Counted from the stretch's first letter, positions 8,302-17,402 are shown. The stretch is DNA of 29,824 nucleotides from CAYVSF01 sp046482855 (GCA_046482855.1 JAWOEH010000197.1:1-29824); one strand, 5' to 3'. Program-made: numbers and translations. The notes: generated by a model not told the origin, from the sequence alone.

Positions 8302-9072
8302 TTAAAAGCGCAAATGTTTTACTGATTCTTTATTCTCTTTAATTTCTCTCATGGCTTCGATACCAATGCGCACATGTTCGGTAACGTATTTATGTGTCAC
8401 TTCCTTGTCGCTTTCATCTGATTTAATGCCTGTGGAGATCATCGGTTGGTCGCTTACTAGCAACAGTGCCCCGGAGGGAATTTCATTAGCAAAGCCAACG
8501 ATAAAAATTGTTGCCGTTTCCATGTCAATAGCCATTGAACGGGTTTTTCGCAGGTATTTCTTAAATCGGTCGTCGTACTCCCAAACCCGTTTATTGGTAG
8601 TATATACAGTGCCAGTAAAATAGTCCTTGCCATGTTGGCGAATAGAGCTTGATACGGCCATTTGAAGTCTAAAGGCCGGTAAAGCAGGAACTTGGGGGGG
8701 GAGGTAGTCATCGCTGGTTCCTTCGCTGCGAATGGCAGCAATAGGCAGGATAAAGTCGCCCAGTTTATTTTTTTTCTTTAGACCTCCACATTTCCCTAAA
8801 AATAATGCTGCTTTTGGTGAAATGGCGCTTAATAAATCCATTATTGTAGCAGCATTGGCACTTCCCATGCCAAAGTTTATCATGGTAATACCGTCGTGAG
8901 TAATGCAGGGCATATTGGCTTGTGGATCTTTAATCTTGCTCCCGGTCCATTCGGCAAATAATTCCAGGTAATACTGAAAATTGGTTAACAAAATATAGTC
9001 GCCAAATTCATTGAGGGGGCATCCGGTGTACCGGGGAAGCCAGTTTTTAACGATTTCGTCTTTCGTTTTCAT
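8302..9072 (-). CDS. amn: AMP nucleosidase
   Basis: The protein (256 residues from the ATG at 9072) belongs to the nucleoside phosphorylase/AMP nucleosidase family, in the short form seen in Bacteroidota. Supporting motifs are INFGMGSANAATIMDLL (a phosphate/ribose-binding segment), ALFLGKCGG, DFILPIAAIRSEGTSDDY, the ribose-contacting Met-Glu in AIDMETATIF, and LLVSDQPM with the purine-contacting Asp. It would split AMP into adenine and ribose 5-phosphate. A GTG 13 codons upstream (9111), with GGAGG about 14 bases before it, is an alternative start. ATG is preferred because the sequence MKTKDEIVKNWLPRYTG is the usual beginning of this family. It is the first gene of the run that continues into holA. 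Confidence 0.88.
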   Translation of the reverse strand: MKTKDEIVKNWLPRYTGCPLNEFGDYILLTNFQYYLELFAEWTGSKIKDPQANMPCITHDGITMINFGMGSANAATIMDLLSAISPKAALFLGKCGGLKKKNKLGDFILPIAAIRSEGTSDDYLPPQVPALPAFRLQMAVSSSIRQHGKDYFTGTVYTTNKRVWEYDDRFKKYLRKTRSMAIDMETATIFIVGFANEIPSGALLLVSDQPMISTGIKSDESDKEVTHKYVTEHVRIGIEAMREIKENKESVKHLRF

Positions 9073-9111
9073 AGATGCTTGCTTTTTCTGCGCGTTTGTG
9101 ATATCAGGCAC

Positions 9112-9301
9112 CTTTTGGAACTGTTCCTCCGGTCTGATACGAAATTCGCGGTTAACGGTATCTTCCTAAGAACTCGTGTATTTTTACGAATTGCCTTGGA
9201 AGGTACGAAAATAGAAATTGTATAAAGATAAAACTAAATTTTTATCGGGAACAATCAAAAAGCCTCTATATTCGTACACGTATTATTTTGCCATTTAAGT
9301 T
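9112..9301. promoter_or_regulatory. Divergent promoter region between amn and the HsdR-N gene
   Basis: This AT-rich interval lies between two divergent genes and must hold both promoters. On the plus strand TATATTCG (9267-9274), and on the minus strand TATTTTCG (complement of 9206-9213), each differ by one base from the Bacteroidota -7 box TAnnTTTG. Neither has a convincing TTTG 19 bases upstream, so exact sites are uncertain. Confidence 0.35.
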
Positions 9302-9313
9302 TTGAAGGAACTG

Positions 9314-9778
9314 ATGCAACAGCTGAATCTACCTACATATCCAATAAAAATTATACAGAAAGAGGGGAAACCCTATATTTTCGACATTGTGCGAAAAAAA
9401 TACCTGCAGCTCACTCCCGAGGAGTGGGTACGGCAGCATTGGGTACATTACCTCCATTTTGATAAGCATTATCCGCTATCGCTTATCTCGGTTGAATCAG
9501 GTTTACGCGTGAATAAGAATGCCAATCGAAGCGATTTGCTTTGTTACGACCGGCAGGGGAGAAAAAGGGTAGTGGTTGAATGCAAGGCTCCTGAAGTAAA
9601 AATAACACAGAAAGCCTTCGATCAGATAGCTCGTTATAACCTCACCTTAAAGGCAGATTACCTGGTGGTGACCAACGGGCTCACGCACTATTGTTGTCAA
9701 ATTGATTTAGCCACCGGAAGTTATGAGTTTCGCCAGGATGTGCCGGATTTTCCGACCTTACTGCATGGGGTTGAGTAA
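9314..9778 (+). CDS. Solitary HsdR N-terminal-like (PD-(D/E)XK) protein
   Basis: A 154-residue soluble protein resembling the N-terminal domain of type I restriction HsdR subunits (HSDR_N_2 type) but without a helicase part. The nuclease-fold signature is visible: S73-D74-L-L-C-Y-D followed by V-V-V-E89-C-K91, plus a helix EEWVRQHWVHYL (37-48) typical of the group. In Bacteroidota such free-standing proteins occur widely without restriction partners and their role is unknown; no methylase or specificity gene is nearby. ATG at 9314 is chosen, with AAGGAA just before it; a TTG four codons upstream (9302) is possible. The 3' end overlaps the convergent acetyltransferase gene by 21 bases. Confidence 0.82.
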   Translation: MQQLNLPTYPIKIIQKEGKPYIFDIVRKKYLQLTPEEWVRQHWVHYLHFDKHYPLSLISVESGLRVNKNANRSDLLCYDRQGRKRVVVECKAPEVKITQKAFDQIARYNLTLKADYLVVTNGLTHYCCQIDLATGSYEFRQDVPDFPTLLHGVE

Positions 9779-10294
9779 CTGAAGTAAGATTTCATCTTCC
9801 CAAACGTTCTGTACGCGCAACCATTCACGTTTTTTTCCGGACTCTACAAATCCTGCTTTCTTAAAGAGTTTTAGGCTTGTGAGATTACTGGCTGTAATAC
9901 TGCAATAGAGCTGATGAAGTTCCAACCGCGAAAAGGCATAATGAATAAGTGTTCGCAGAGCATCAGTAGCGTAGCCCTTCCCGCGGTGTTTTTCATCGTT
10001 TATCAAAATACCTACGCCTGCACGCTTGTGGTGTGGATGAAAATCGAAGAGATCAATAGCCCCGATAGGTGTGGGAGTTTCTTCAGTGCACTCGATAATT
10101 AGGCGTAACTGTTTGGCTTCAAAGATATCCAGCTGTGCTGTTTGGATGTACTGTTCAATCGTAAAGCGGGAGAAGGGGGCAAAGGTTTGGCTTACGTGCC
10201 ATACTTTTGTATTGTTTTCCCACTCCTGAATACGCTCCACATCTCGCGGTTCAACAGCTCTTAGTCGGGTAAGTTCTCCTGTTAGTAATTCCAA
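9758..10294 (-). CDS. GNAT N-acetyltransferase, RimJ/RimL-like
   Basis: The 178-residue cytoplasmic protein has the GNAT fold: an N-terminal TRLRAVEPRDVERIQEWENN (9-28), the acetyl-CoA pyrophosphate loop HRGKGYA (103-109), and the C-terminal ASNLTSLKLFKKAGFVESG (135-153), where the Asn and the KLFKKAGF helix are typical of the Acetyltransf_3 group. These enzymes acetylate protein N-termini or small amines; the substrate is not evident. The start is TTG at 10294, three bases after the stop of the OmpA-domain gene, with no ATG in a useful place, so translation is probably coupled. It is the last gene of a three-gene operon. Confidence 0.87.
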   Translation of the reverse strand: MELLTGELTRLRAVEPRDVERIQEWENNTKVWHVSQTFAPFSRFTIEQYIQTAQLDIFEAKQLRLIIECTEETPTPIGAIDLFDFHPHHKRAGVGILINDEKHRGKGYATDALRTLIHYAFSRLELHQLYCSITASNLTSLKLFKKAGFVESGKKREWLRVQNVWEDEILLQLLNPMQ

Positions 10295-10297
10295 GGG

Positions 10298-12817
10298 TTA
10301 TTTTTTTAGGGGTTCATAATGATCCAGATTCATGATGAAGGCATCCTGAAAGCCTTTGTTGATGATTTCGTCAAGTTTTTTGCGCGCTTCATTCCAACTG
10401 GTATAGGTGCCGGTAATATAGCGATAGTAGCCGTCCTTACAGGTAAGTTCCTCAACGTCTGTTATTTTGCTGAAGTAGCCTTTTTTTACCGGGCTTTTTA
10501 CGGCCAGCAGCTGAATGGTGTATTGCTGCCCGGGAGCAATGTTTGCTGCCGTCTTTCGTGCTGAGGTTGCCGGATTGAGCATCTCTTTTAAGTCATAACT
10601 GGAGATGATCTCCGCCTCTCCAAATCCATAGTCCAAAGCAGTGTTGAAAATTTTTATTGCTTCCGATTTATTTTTAAAAGACCCCAAAGTGTAAAAGAAT
10701 TTACCCTCAGCTTCGTGCTCTTGTAGTTTGTATGCCGAAAATTCAGGATATTCATTAAAGTAGGACTCTGGCAGTTTGTCGTCAAGTTTAAGTAAGAAAA
10801 TGGTATAGGTAAGATCCCGTACCTTTAAGTTCTCCGGAACTTCAAAATCGCTTTGAAGAATGATTTTTTTATCTGATTTTAGTATTTTCAACTCTACTCG
10901 CCGATTGTACTTCCTACCATCGGGGTTATCGCTGCCATCAGCATTTTTGTTAATAGCCAGCGGTTGGTTTGAACCGGCTCCTTTGGCAACAAAGCGTTGT
11001 TGTTTAATACCTTGATCCACCAGGTAATTGATAGCTGAACGAGCACGCTGTAGGGATAGCTTGTAATTGTAGCTCTGTGCACCTTTTGCGTCAGTATGTC
11101 CGATAACCTCAATGTAAAGCGAGGGGTATTTCTCCATAAGATTTGCCAGACGTTCCAACTCAATTTGCGCGTCCCGGGTTAAGGCAGCCTTATCAAATTC
11201 GAAAAATATACTACGAATGGTTACATATTCACCTGTTGTCACGGCAAGAGGTGTAAGTTCTGTAGTTAGACGTATTTCATCAAGCTGATAGTTGTCAGGA
11301 ATGTATAAGGTTTGACTTCGATCTTTATAAAACTTGCTTCTAAATTGAATGTTATAGGTGCCGGGTGTGAGTTTTGTTGAAAAAGTACCCTCCTCTGTAT
11401 CCGGCGATAAAGTGGCAATTACCTCATTGGTTATTGTGTCACGGACGAGTACTTGAAATTCTTCCTCAGGAAACTCTTTTTGGTTGTCGGCTAATTTTAG
11501 CGTGCCCAGCAATTGAATCTCCATTGGATTTTCGGGTGAGAAGATTTCGTAACGAAAAAGATCTTGCTCTCCATAACCTTCGGTACTATAGTCGCTCATG
11601 TAGGCATATATACCATTTTCTGCAGGTTGAAAAAACAGATCGTCATCGGTGGTGTTCAGGGGGTAGCCAATGTTTACCGGTTCGCTCCAGTTGTTTCCTC
11701 CCAGATTTTTTGCATAGAAAATATCATAGCCCCCCATTGATTCATGACCTTGCGAGCTGAAGTAAAGGGTGGTCCCATCTTTCGAAAGGAAAGGAGATTC
11801 TTCGTTGTAGGGTGTATTAATTTCGGGACCCAGGTTAACCGGTTCGGTCCAGCTATTGCTTCGTGGGCTATATATACTATAGTAAATATCCAGGCCTCCA
11901 TAGCCTCCTTTGCGATCGCTGGTAAAATATAATACATCTCCTTCGGCTGAGAGCACACCATGGGTTTCCCAGTATTCGGTGTTAATATGTCGAGGGAGGC
12001 GCTCTGCACGCGACCATCGGCCGGTTTGCTCATTAAATCGGCTGATGTATAGATCTCCATTGCTGGCTTCATTACGGAACAGAATTAGCGTTTTCCCATC
12101 GTTGGAGAGTGAACTGGTATACAAGTCGCCATCGCTTTGTATTTGTGGCGTAATATTTACCGGTGTACTCCAGGCATTCTCTTTCTTAGTTGTATAGAAT
12201 ATTGCATCATAAAACTGCAATCTTTTGGTGTATAGCAGAATGTCCTCATCGGCAGACACGATGGGGCGTATAGCCGGAAAGTTATCATTGACGGGAGTCC
12301 CCAGGTTTTCTTTCTGAAACTGGATGGGGTTCGTCATGAATTCGCGAGCATTTTTGCAGGCTTCAATCTGTTGATTTACAAAATCAATATTGTAAATATC
12401 TTCCACTTCGAGCATCGCCTTGAATTGTTCATAATGGTCAATGGCTTCATCCAGCTTGTTGTTTACCTGATAGGCATTTCCAAGATAAAACAGGGTTTGA
12501 AGGGGCGCTTTTGTTTCCCGGAATGAACCTTCTTTAACTTTGCGCCCTATATTATGGGAGGCTTTTTCCAGGTAATCGATGGATTTATCTTTTTGTCCCG
12601 GGATTTGCAGGTAACATTGTCCAATCCGATAATGGATATAGGCATTCTCCATGCCGTTTGCTGTAAGTCGCAAATAAAGGGGCAGGGCTTCCCGGAAATC
12701 TTCGTATAAAAGGTAGTATTCAGCGTCCAGAAACGTCTCTTTCAAGTCGACATTCTCTTGTCCTATACCCATAAAGGGCAGGATAAGAAATAGCATTAGC
12801 ACTCTTGCTCGTTTCAT
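10298..12817 (-). CDS. PorE-like envelope protein: TPR, PD40 propeller, CRD, OmpA_C, SPOR-like repeats
   Basis: An 839-residue periplasmic protein with a signal peptide (about 1-20). Domain order: TPR-like helices with ETFLDAEYYLLYEDF (28-42) and YLGNAYQVNNKLDEAIDHYE (111-130); a PD40 beta-propeller at about 175-425 with repeated LYFTSDRKGGYGGLDIYY-type blades (296, 351); a beta-sandwich of carboxypeptidase-regulatory type at about 435-520; and an OmpA_C peptidoglycan-binding domain at about 533-647 with GHTDAKG (573-579) and NRRVEL (638-643). After that come two SPOR-like segments, at about 695-755 and 768-833. The TPR–propeller–CRD–OmpA_C order is that described for PorE of the type IX secretion system, which anchors the machine to peptidoglycan. 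The SPOR-like tail is an addition. No T9SS core gene is in the window, so the role is inference. Confidence 0.85.
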   Translation of the reverse strand: MKRARVLMLFLILPFMGIGQENVDLKETFLDAEYYLLYEDFREALPLYLRLTANGMENAYIHYRIGQCYLQIPGQKDKSIDYLEKASHNIGRKVKEGSFRETKAPLQTLFYLGNAYQVNNKLDEAIDHYEQFKAMLEVEDIYNIDFVNQQIEACKNAREFMTNPIQFQKENLGTPVNDNFPAIRPIVSADEDILLYTKRLQFYDAIFYTTKKENAWSTPVNITPQIQSDGDLYTSSLSNDGKTLILFRNEASNGDLYISRFNEQTGRWSRAERLPRHINTEYWETHGVLSAEGDVLYFTSDRKGGYGGLDIYYSIYSPRSNSWTEPVNLGPEINTPYNEESPFLSKDGTTLYFSSQGHESMGGYDIFYAKNLGGNNWSEPVNIGYPLNTTDDDLFFQPAENGIYAYMSDYSTEGYGEQDLFRYEIFSPENPMEIQLLGTLKLADNQKEFPEEEFQVLVRDTITNEVIATLSPDTEEGTFSTKLTPGTYNIQFRSKFYKDRSQTLYIPDNYQLDEIRLTTELTPLAVTTGEYVTIRSIFFEFDKAALTRDAQIELERLANLMEKYPSLYIEVIGHTDAKGAQSYNYKLSLQRARSAINYLVDQGIKQQRFVAKGAGSNQPLAINKNADGSDNPDGRKYNRRVELKILKSDKKIILQSDFEVPENLKVRDLTYTIFLLKLDDKLPESYFNEYPEFSAYKLQEHEAEGKFFYTLGSFKNKSEAIKIFNTALDYGFGEAEIISSYDLKEMLNPATSARKTAANIAPGQQYTIQLLAVKSPVKKGYFSKITDVEELTCKDGYYRYITGTYTSWNEARKKLDEIINKGFQDAFIMNLDHYEPLKK

Positions 12818-12835
12818 AATAGGGGGATTAAGGTA

Positions 12836-15766
12836 TTAAGACTTTTTATCTCGTTTTTTCCTCTTTCTCAAGATAATAAATAGTACAATAAGAACAAAGC
12901 CTACCGCAGCGAAACCCATATATATCCATTTGTTCTTTTCCCAAGACGTTGTTGTCGGTGTTTGCTTCTGCTCAGGTTTTTTTGTTGTATACCCATATTT
13001 GTTGCTTAGGTAATCAAGATGCAAACCCTGTATCATGGTTTTATATAGGGCAATTGTTTCGAACGATAAGGGCTGATCGGACAAATAGTCGAGCAAGTCG
13101 TCTACAGTGCTGATTCCCATGATACGTTCATCATCACTTCGTAAGGCGGCAAGAGGATTACTTTGTGCCAATTGCTGCAGACTTGCATGTAGTCTGTCGG
13201 GTGAGGCAAACTGTTGAACCAGGAAGGCATCCAGTAAAGCATCGATGTCCTCTTCGTTATAGCCATACGGCTGTTGGTTTTTATATAAATAGTCCAGAAC
13301 CGCAAAGAGTGTCTCGGGTTGTTGTGGTCCCTCTTCCAGTGCTTTGGTTATGGTGTCGTTAGCTAATGCTTTTAAGGCTTCCAGAAAGGCTACGGGGGAC
13401 ATGTCCAATTGCATAAGCAGGGCCATTACGGAAGCATCAAGTGCCTGATCCATCATGGCATCGCGTTTGGTTTCCCTGCGCAGTGTTTTAAGTAATGAGT
13501 CACTGCTTGGATAAGCTGAGGCTTGCATGCTGGGAAGCAGTACTTTTAGCCGATTGTTGCTAAATTCCTGCATCGCTTTAATGAGTGCGGCCAACTCGTC
13601 GGTAATGGGCTGTTGCTTTAGCGCAATGGAGCCTTCGCGCACCTTATTGTCCGGCTCTATCAGGCGAAAGTCGATCCGGGTGTCTTCCGATTCAGGTGTA
13701 TATTCATAAACAAATTCTTCTCCCTTTACATCAAACTCTTCCGTTTTTATTAGTTCATCGCCCACATAAGTTTCAACAATGAGTTTGGAACCCTCTTTCA
13801 CAGCTAAGCGTATTTTAACTTTTTTGCCTTCGGCATTTAGCTGATATTCGGTATCAGAAAGATCGAGTGTCGAGGCAATTTCTTGCTCTATAGGGATATA
13901 GCTAACAAAAACCTCTTCGGTTCGTTGCTGATCATCATCTCCAATAAGGCTGAAGAGAAGGCGGTTTTCACCTTCAATGGGTTGGTATTCATAAACAAAT
14001 TGTTCCCTCTCCAACTCAAAGGTGTCGCGTTTAATAAACTGCCCGTTTACATATGTATCCAACAGCAAAAGCTTACCTTGTTTGGTGGAAAGCTTTACTT
14101 CTACCTTTTGCCCTGCGCGTTCAAGGGTATAATGCGATTGCTCAGCGTGTATTTCGGGTCGGGTTTCATCATTTTGTTCAGCTAGTACTGGTTTTAGTGG
14201 AGGTGTTTCCAAAAACACTTCCTTGATTGCATAGGGTTGAGATATGAAGAATTGCTTGTCCTCCTTGGTTTTAAAGCTTTCGTAAACCAAATGGGGAGCT
14301 CCGGAAGGAGTGAAGTGCTCAATATTTTTCAACTCCTCCTGGGTCAGGGTCAGGAGCGTGTCATGCGTGTGCTTGTCAATGAGGAATATATTGAAATCTT
14401 CAACATTTCGATCCTCAGGGTTGTCCATTGTTAACTGACCCTCTACCCTTACATCAGAGGGGGTTGTAAGATCACTAATTTCTAAACGGTAAATATCCTT
14501 ATTCCCAAAGCCTTTGCTGGAGAATTGGGCCAGATAGCCCTGGGTGGCGTCTTCCATGGGATAATAAAACATATTGTTGTTGGTGGTATTAAGGGGATAG
14601 CCTATATTTTTAGGCTTCGTCCATAGATCTCCCACTTTTAGGGAATAAAAAATATCGTATCCACCCATGCTTTTGTGCCCTTCGGAGGCAAAGAAGAGGA
14701 TTGATTCCTTGGCCGAGAGGAAGGGTGTGTTTTCATTCCACTTTGTGTTGATTACCGGTCCCAGGTTGCGAATGTTCCCCCAGGTATCTCCCTCTAATCG
14801 GTCGGCAATGTAAATGTCCAGATCTCCCTGCCCCCCTTCACGATTGCTTACAAAATATAATTGTTGCCCATCGGGCGAGATAGAGGCATGAGCTTCCCAG
14901 TATTTGGTGTTCAGGCCTTCATTGAGCTTTTGCGCTTTACTCCAGATTCCATCTTTTAAATGACTGACGTATATGTTTCCTGCTAAGCGCTCTTCCCGGT
15001 ATAAATAAAGCTCCGTACCATCGTAGTTAATCGATGTGGGGTGCGCATTGTCATCAATACCCAACTGGCCCATCAGGTTTATAGGTGAAGTCCATTGACC
15101 ATCAACTTTGCGGGTATAGAAAAGGGCGTCGTAAAACTTAAGTTTTGTTACATATACCATACTATTGCCATCGCCTGAAACTACCGGAGTTATATCACTG
15201 AAGTTGGTGTTAATGGGCGCTTGCACATTGTTGGCAACATAGCTGATGGGGTTATCCATTAATTCCAGGGCAACGTCGCATGTATGTATCTGTTTGTCGA
15301 GGAACTCCAGATTATAACGGTTTTCAGGATCGAGAAAGAGAGAATTATTCTCCTCAAGTAAGCGCTTAAATGCTTGAAAGGTTTTTTTTGCTTTTTTGAT
15401 TTGGTTGTCAATAAGGTAGGCATTTCCCAGGTAAAACACAGCATCTGCCGGAGCACGTTTTTCGCTGTAGGTATTATCGCGGTAGGTAAAGGTATAATCT
15501 CGTGCGGCTTGTTCCAGATAAGGAATTGCGCGGCTTTCCTGTCCGTCAATATTCAGGTAACAGTATCCGATTTTGTAGGCTACATTTGCATGGGTAGTAT
15601 CTTGTTGATATACTTGGAGGAATTGGCTAAGGGCTTCTTCGTATTCCTGATAGTAAAACCAGGAGTCGGCATCCAAAAAGGTTTCCCTAACTGCATATCT
15701 TTGGGCTTGGGCAACAAGAGTAAAGGTCATCAAAACGATGAAAAGGGTCACATGTCTACGCATCAT
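12836..15766 (-). CDS. TPR–PD40 envelope protein with C-terminal membrane anchor
   Basis: A 976-residue paralogue of the next gene, 18 bases upstream of it in the same operon. It has a signal peptide (about 1-22), the same TPR-like start (RETFLDADSWFYYQEYEEAL, 27-46) and a PD40 propeller (about 185-430) whose blades match the neighbour's (GGYDIFYSLKVGDLWTKPKN, 368-387). It has no OmpA_C domain. Instead it continues with two tandem, nearly gap-free copies of an 80-residue beta-rich module (about 545-625 and 639-720), a helical region of about 200 residues, and a single membrane helix (about 949-966) followed by a Lys/Arg-rich tail. That topology places the bulk in the periplasm, held at the inner membrane. 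The function is unknown; a scaffold that works with the OmpA-domain partner is inferred. Confidence 0.85.
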   Translation of the reverse strand: MMRRHVTLFIVLMTFTLVAQAQRYAVRETFLDADSWFYYQEYEEALSQFLQVYQQDTTHANVAYKIGYCYLNIDGQESRAIPYLEQAARDYTFTYRDNTYSEKRAPADAVFYLGNAYLIDNQIKKAKKTFQAFKRLLEENNSLFLDPENRYNLEFLDKQIHTCDVALELMDNPISYVANNVQAPINTNFSDITPVVSGDGNSMVYVTKLKFYDALFYTRKVDGQWTSPINLMGQLGIDDNAHPTSINYDGTELYLYREERLAGNIYVSHLKDGIWSKAQKLNEGLNTKYWEAHASISPDGQQLYFVSNREGGQGDLDIYIADRLEGDTWGNIRNLGPVINTKWNENTPFLSAKESILFFASEGHKSMGGYDIFYSLKVGDLWTKPKNIGYPLNTTNNNMFYYPMEDATQGYLAQFSSKGFGNKDIYRLEISDLTTPSDVRVEGQLTMDNPEDRNVEDFNIFLIDKHTHDTLLTLTQEELKNIEHFTPSGAPHLVYESFKTKEDKQFFISQPYAIKEVFLETPPLKPVLAEQNDETRPEIHAEQSHYTLERAGQKVEVKLSTKQGKLLLLDTYVNGQFIKRDTFELEREQFVYEYQPIEGENRLLFSLIGDDDQQRTEEVFVSYIPIEQEIASTLDLSDTEYQLNAEGKKVKIRLAVKEGSKLIVETYVGDELIKTEEFDVKGEEFVYEYTPESEDTRIDFRLIEPDNKVREGSIALKQQPITDELAALIKAMQEFSNNRLKVLLPSMQASAYPSSDSLLKTLRRETKRDAMMDQALDASVMALLMQLDMSPVAFLEALKALANDTITKALEEGPQQPETLFAVLDYLYKNQQPYGYNEEDIDALLDAFLVQQFASPDRLHASLQQLAQSNPLAALRSDDERIMGISTVDDLLDYLSDQPLSFETIALYKTMIQGLHLDYLSNKYGYTTKKPEQKQTPTTTSWEKNKWIYMGFAAVGFVLIVLFIILRKRKKRDKKS

Positions 15767-15929
15767 GAGTTTTGAGTTTTTGCTTATCTCTACGAATTTA
15801 AGGAAAAATATGTGAATAGAGTTCCTTGAACGTCAGAAAATAGCAGTTAGTTGATGAATGTATGAAACCTGTATGTAAAGTTTACGTATGGTGGCATCTG
15901 CTGTGTGCCCTCATTTTTTCGTTATAGAT

Positions 15930-15965
15930 AAAAAAAAGAGGCCACTTCATAGGAAATGGCCTCTT
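15930..15965 (-). terminator. Rho-independent terminator of the E2 gene
   Basis: A perfect 9-bp inverted repeat, AAGAGGCCA and TGGCCTCTT, encloses a 12-base loop. Read on the minus strand it is followed by a run of eight T. It lies 25 bases past the stop of the E2 acyltransferase gene and separates that gene from the envelope-protein operon downstream. Confidence 0.88.
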
Positions 15966-15989
15966 ACTATAAGTTGATTTTGGTGATGC

Positions 15990-17369
15990 TTAAATGGTTC
16001 TTTCGGTATCAAAATCCTCCAAATAGTCGGCAATTCGTTTTAGGAACATGCCTCCTAGGGCTCCATCAACCACACGGTGGTCGTAAGCCAGAGAAAGGAT
16101 CATTTTGTGCCGGATAGCAATCATATCACCCTGGTCGGTTTCCACCACCGCGGGTTTCTTTTCAATTGCGCCCACGCCCAAAATGGCAACCTGGGGTTGA
16201 TTGATAATTGGGGTACCACTAATATTTCCAAAGGTGCCGAAGTTAGTAATGGTAAAAGTACCTCCCTGGATTTCGTCCGGCAGAAGTTTGTTGTCACGCG
16301 CTCGTTGCGCAAGATCATTTACTGTTGTACTTATGCCCAGCAAATTCTGACGGTCGGCGTTTTTAATTACCGGCACAATCAGGTTGCCATTGGGTAATGC
16401 AGTGGCCATTCCCAGGTTGATATCTTTGCGCACAATGATTTTATCGCCATCAACCGCTACGTTAACCATTGGAAAGTCCTTTAGTGCTTTAACGGCAGCT
16501 TCAATAAACAGAGGTGTAAAAGTGAGTTTTACATTGTCACGCTCCATAAATTGCTTTTTCATGCGCGTTCGCCACTTTACCAGTCCGGTAACATCGGCCT
16601 CAACAAAGGAGGTTACATGTGGCGAAATGCGTTTGGACTGTACCATGTGGTCGGCAATTATTTTTCGCAGGCGATTCATTTCTACCACCTCGTAATTGCC
16701 GTTATAAGCTTGTTTTATAAAATTGTTATCGGAACTGGCAGGTGGTGCCTGGGCAGGTGATGCTTGAGCTTGTTGAGCCGCCGATTGTTGGGATGCTTTT
16801 GCCGCATCAGGTTTTGCTTGTGACTGTGTGCCTCTGTTCTTAATATAGGCAAATAGATCATCTTTGGTAATGCGCCCGGTGTTCCCACTTCCACGAATCT
16901 CATCGAGCTCTTCCATCGCAATGCCCTCTTGTTCCGCAATGTTGCGTACCAAGGGCGAAAGGAAACGTCCTTGCGGCGTATGGCTACCGGGTTTCTCTTC
17001 TGGCTCTTCACTCTTTTCGGGGCGCTCTTCAAGCTGCGCTACCCCGGGGATTTCTTCTTCTTTGGTGCTTGGATCTTTCTTTCCGCTATCCTCTTTCTTT
17101 TCCGGTTTCGCAGTTTCTTCCCCATCACCTTCGGTCTCCATAATAGCTATGGTGTCGCCAACCTTCGGGACATCACCGTCTTTAACTAATAACTCTTTAA
17201 TAACTCCGTCGGCAGGGGAGGGAAGCTCACTGTCAACCTTGTCGGTTGCAATTTCTGCTAATGATTGATCTTCCTCCACTGTGTCGCCAATGCTTACCAG
17301 CCATTGAGTAAGCGTGGCATCAACAATGCCCTCACCCATTGAGGGTAGTACTATCTCTACTTTTGCCAT
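15990..17369 (-). CDS. 2-oxoacid dehydrogenase E2 component (dihydrolipoyl acyltransferase)
   Basis: The 459-residue protein has a full E2 layout: one lipoyl domain (1-78) with lipoyl-lysine K44 in ATDKVDSELPSP; a long charged Glu/Lys linker; a peripheral-subunit-binding domain (about 136-178, LSPLVRNIAEQEGI … GRITKDDLFAYI); an Ala/Gln/Pro-rich linker; and the acyltransferase core (about 225-459) with H431-R-V-V-D435-G as catalytic motif. It transfers acyl groups from lipoate to CoA in a pyruvate, 2-oxoglutarate or branched-chain complex. The core motif SKRISPHVTSFVEADVT fits the branched-chain or pyruvate group better than succinyltransferase, but the substrate is not settled. No E1 or E3 gene is adjacent. 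It starts 33 bases after the glycosyltransferase gene and has its own terminator. Confidence 0.9.
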   Translation of the reverse strand: MAKVEIVLPSMGEGIVDATLTQWLVSIGDTVEEDQSLAEIATDKVDSELPSPADGVIKELLVKDGDVPKVGDTIAIMETEGDGEETAKPEKKEDSGKKDPSTKEEEIPGVAQLEERPEKSEEPEEKPGSHTPQGRFLSPLVRNIAEQEGIAMEELDEIRGSGNTGRITKDDLFAYIKNRGTQSQAKPDAAKASQQSAAQQAQASPAQAPPASSDNNFIKQAYNGNYEVVEMNRLRKIIADHMVQSKRISPHVTSFVEADVTGLVKWRTRMKKQFMERDNVKLTFTPLFIEAAVKALKDFPMVNVAVDGDKIIVRKDINLGMATALPNGNLIVPVIKNADRQNLLGISTTVNDLAQRARDNKLLPDEIQGGTFTITNFGTFGNISGTPIINQPQVAILGVGAIEKKPAVVETDQGDMIAIRHKMILSLAYDHRVVDGALGGMFLKRIADYLEDFDTERTI

Positions 17370-17402
17370 AGTTAGTTGTGCGTTTGTATTTGGCCTTTTG
17401 CT

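Noticed and set aside
9314..9778. Type I restriction-modification locus
   Set aside because: No helicase, methylase or specificity subunit is in the window; only the HsdR-N-like domain is present.
11374..11760. 128-codon plus-strand frame inside the OmpA-domain gene
   Set aside because: Antisense shadow of a long gene with clear domains; no start signal and no recognisable product.
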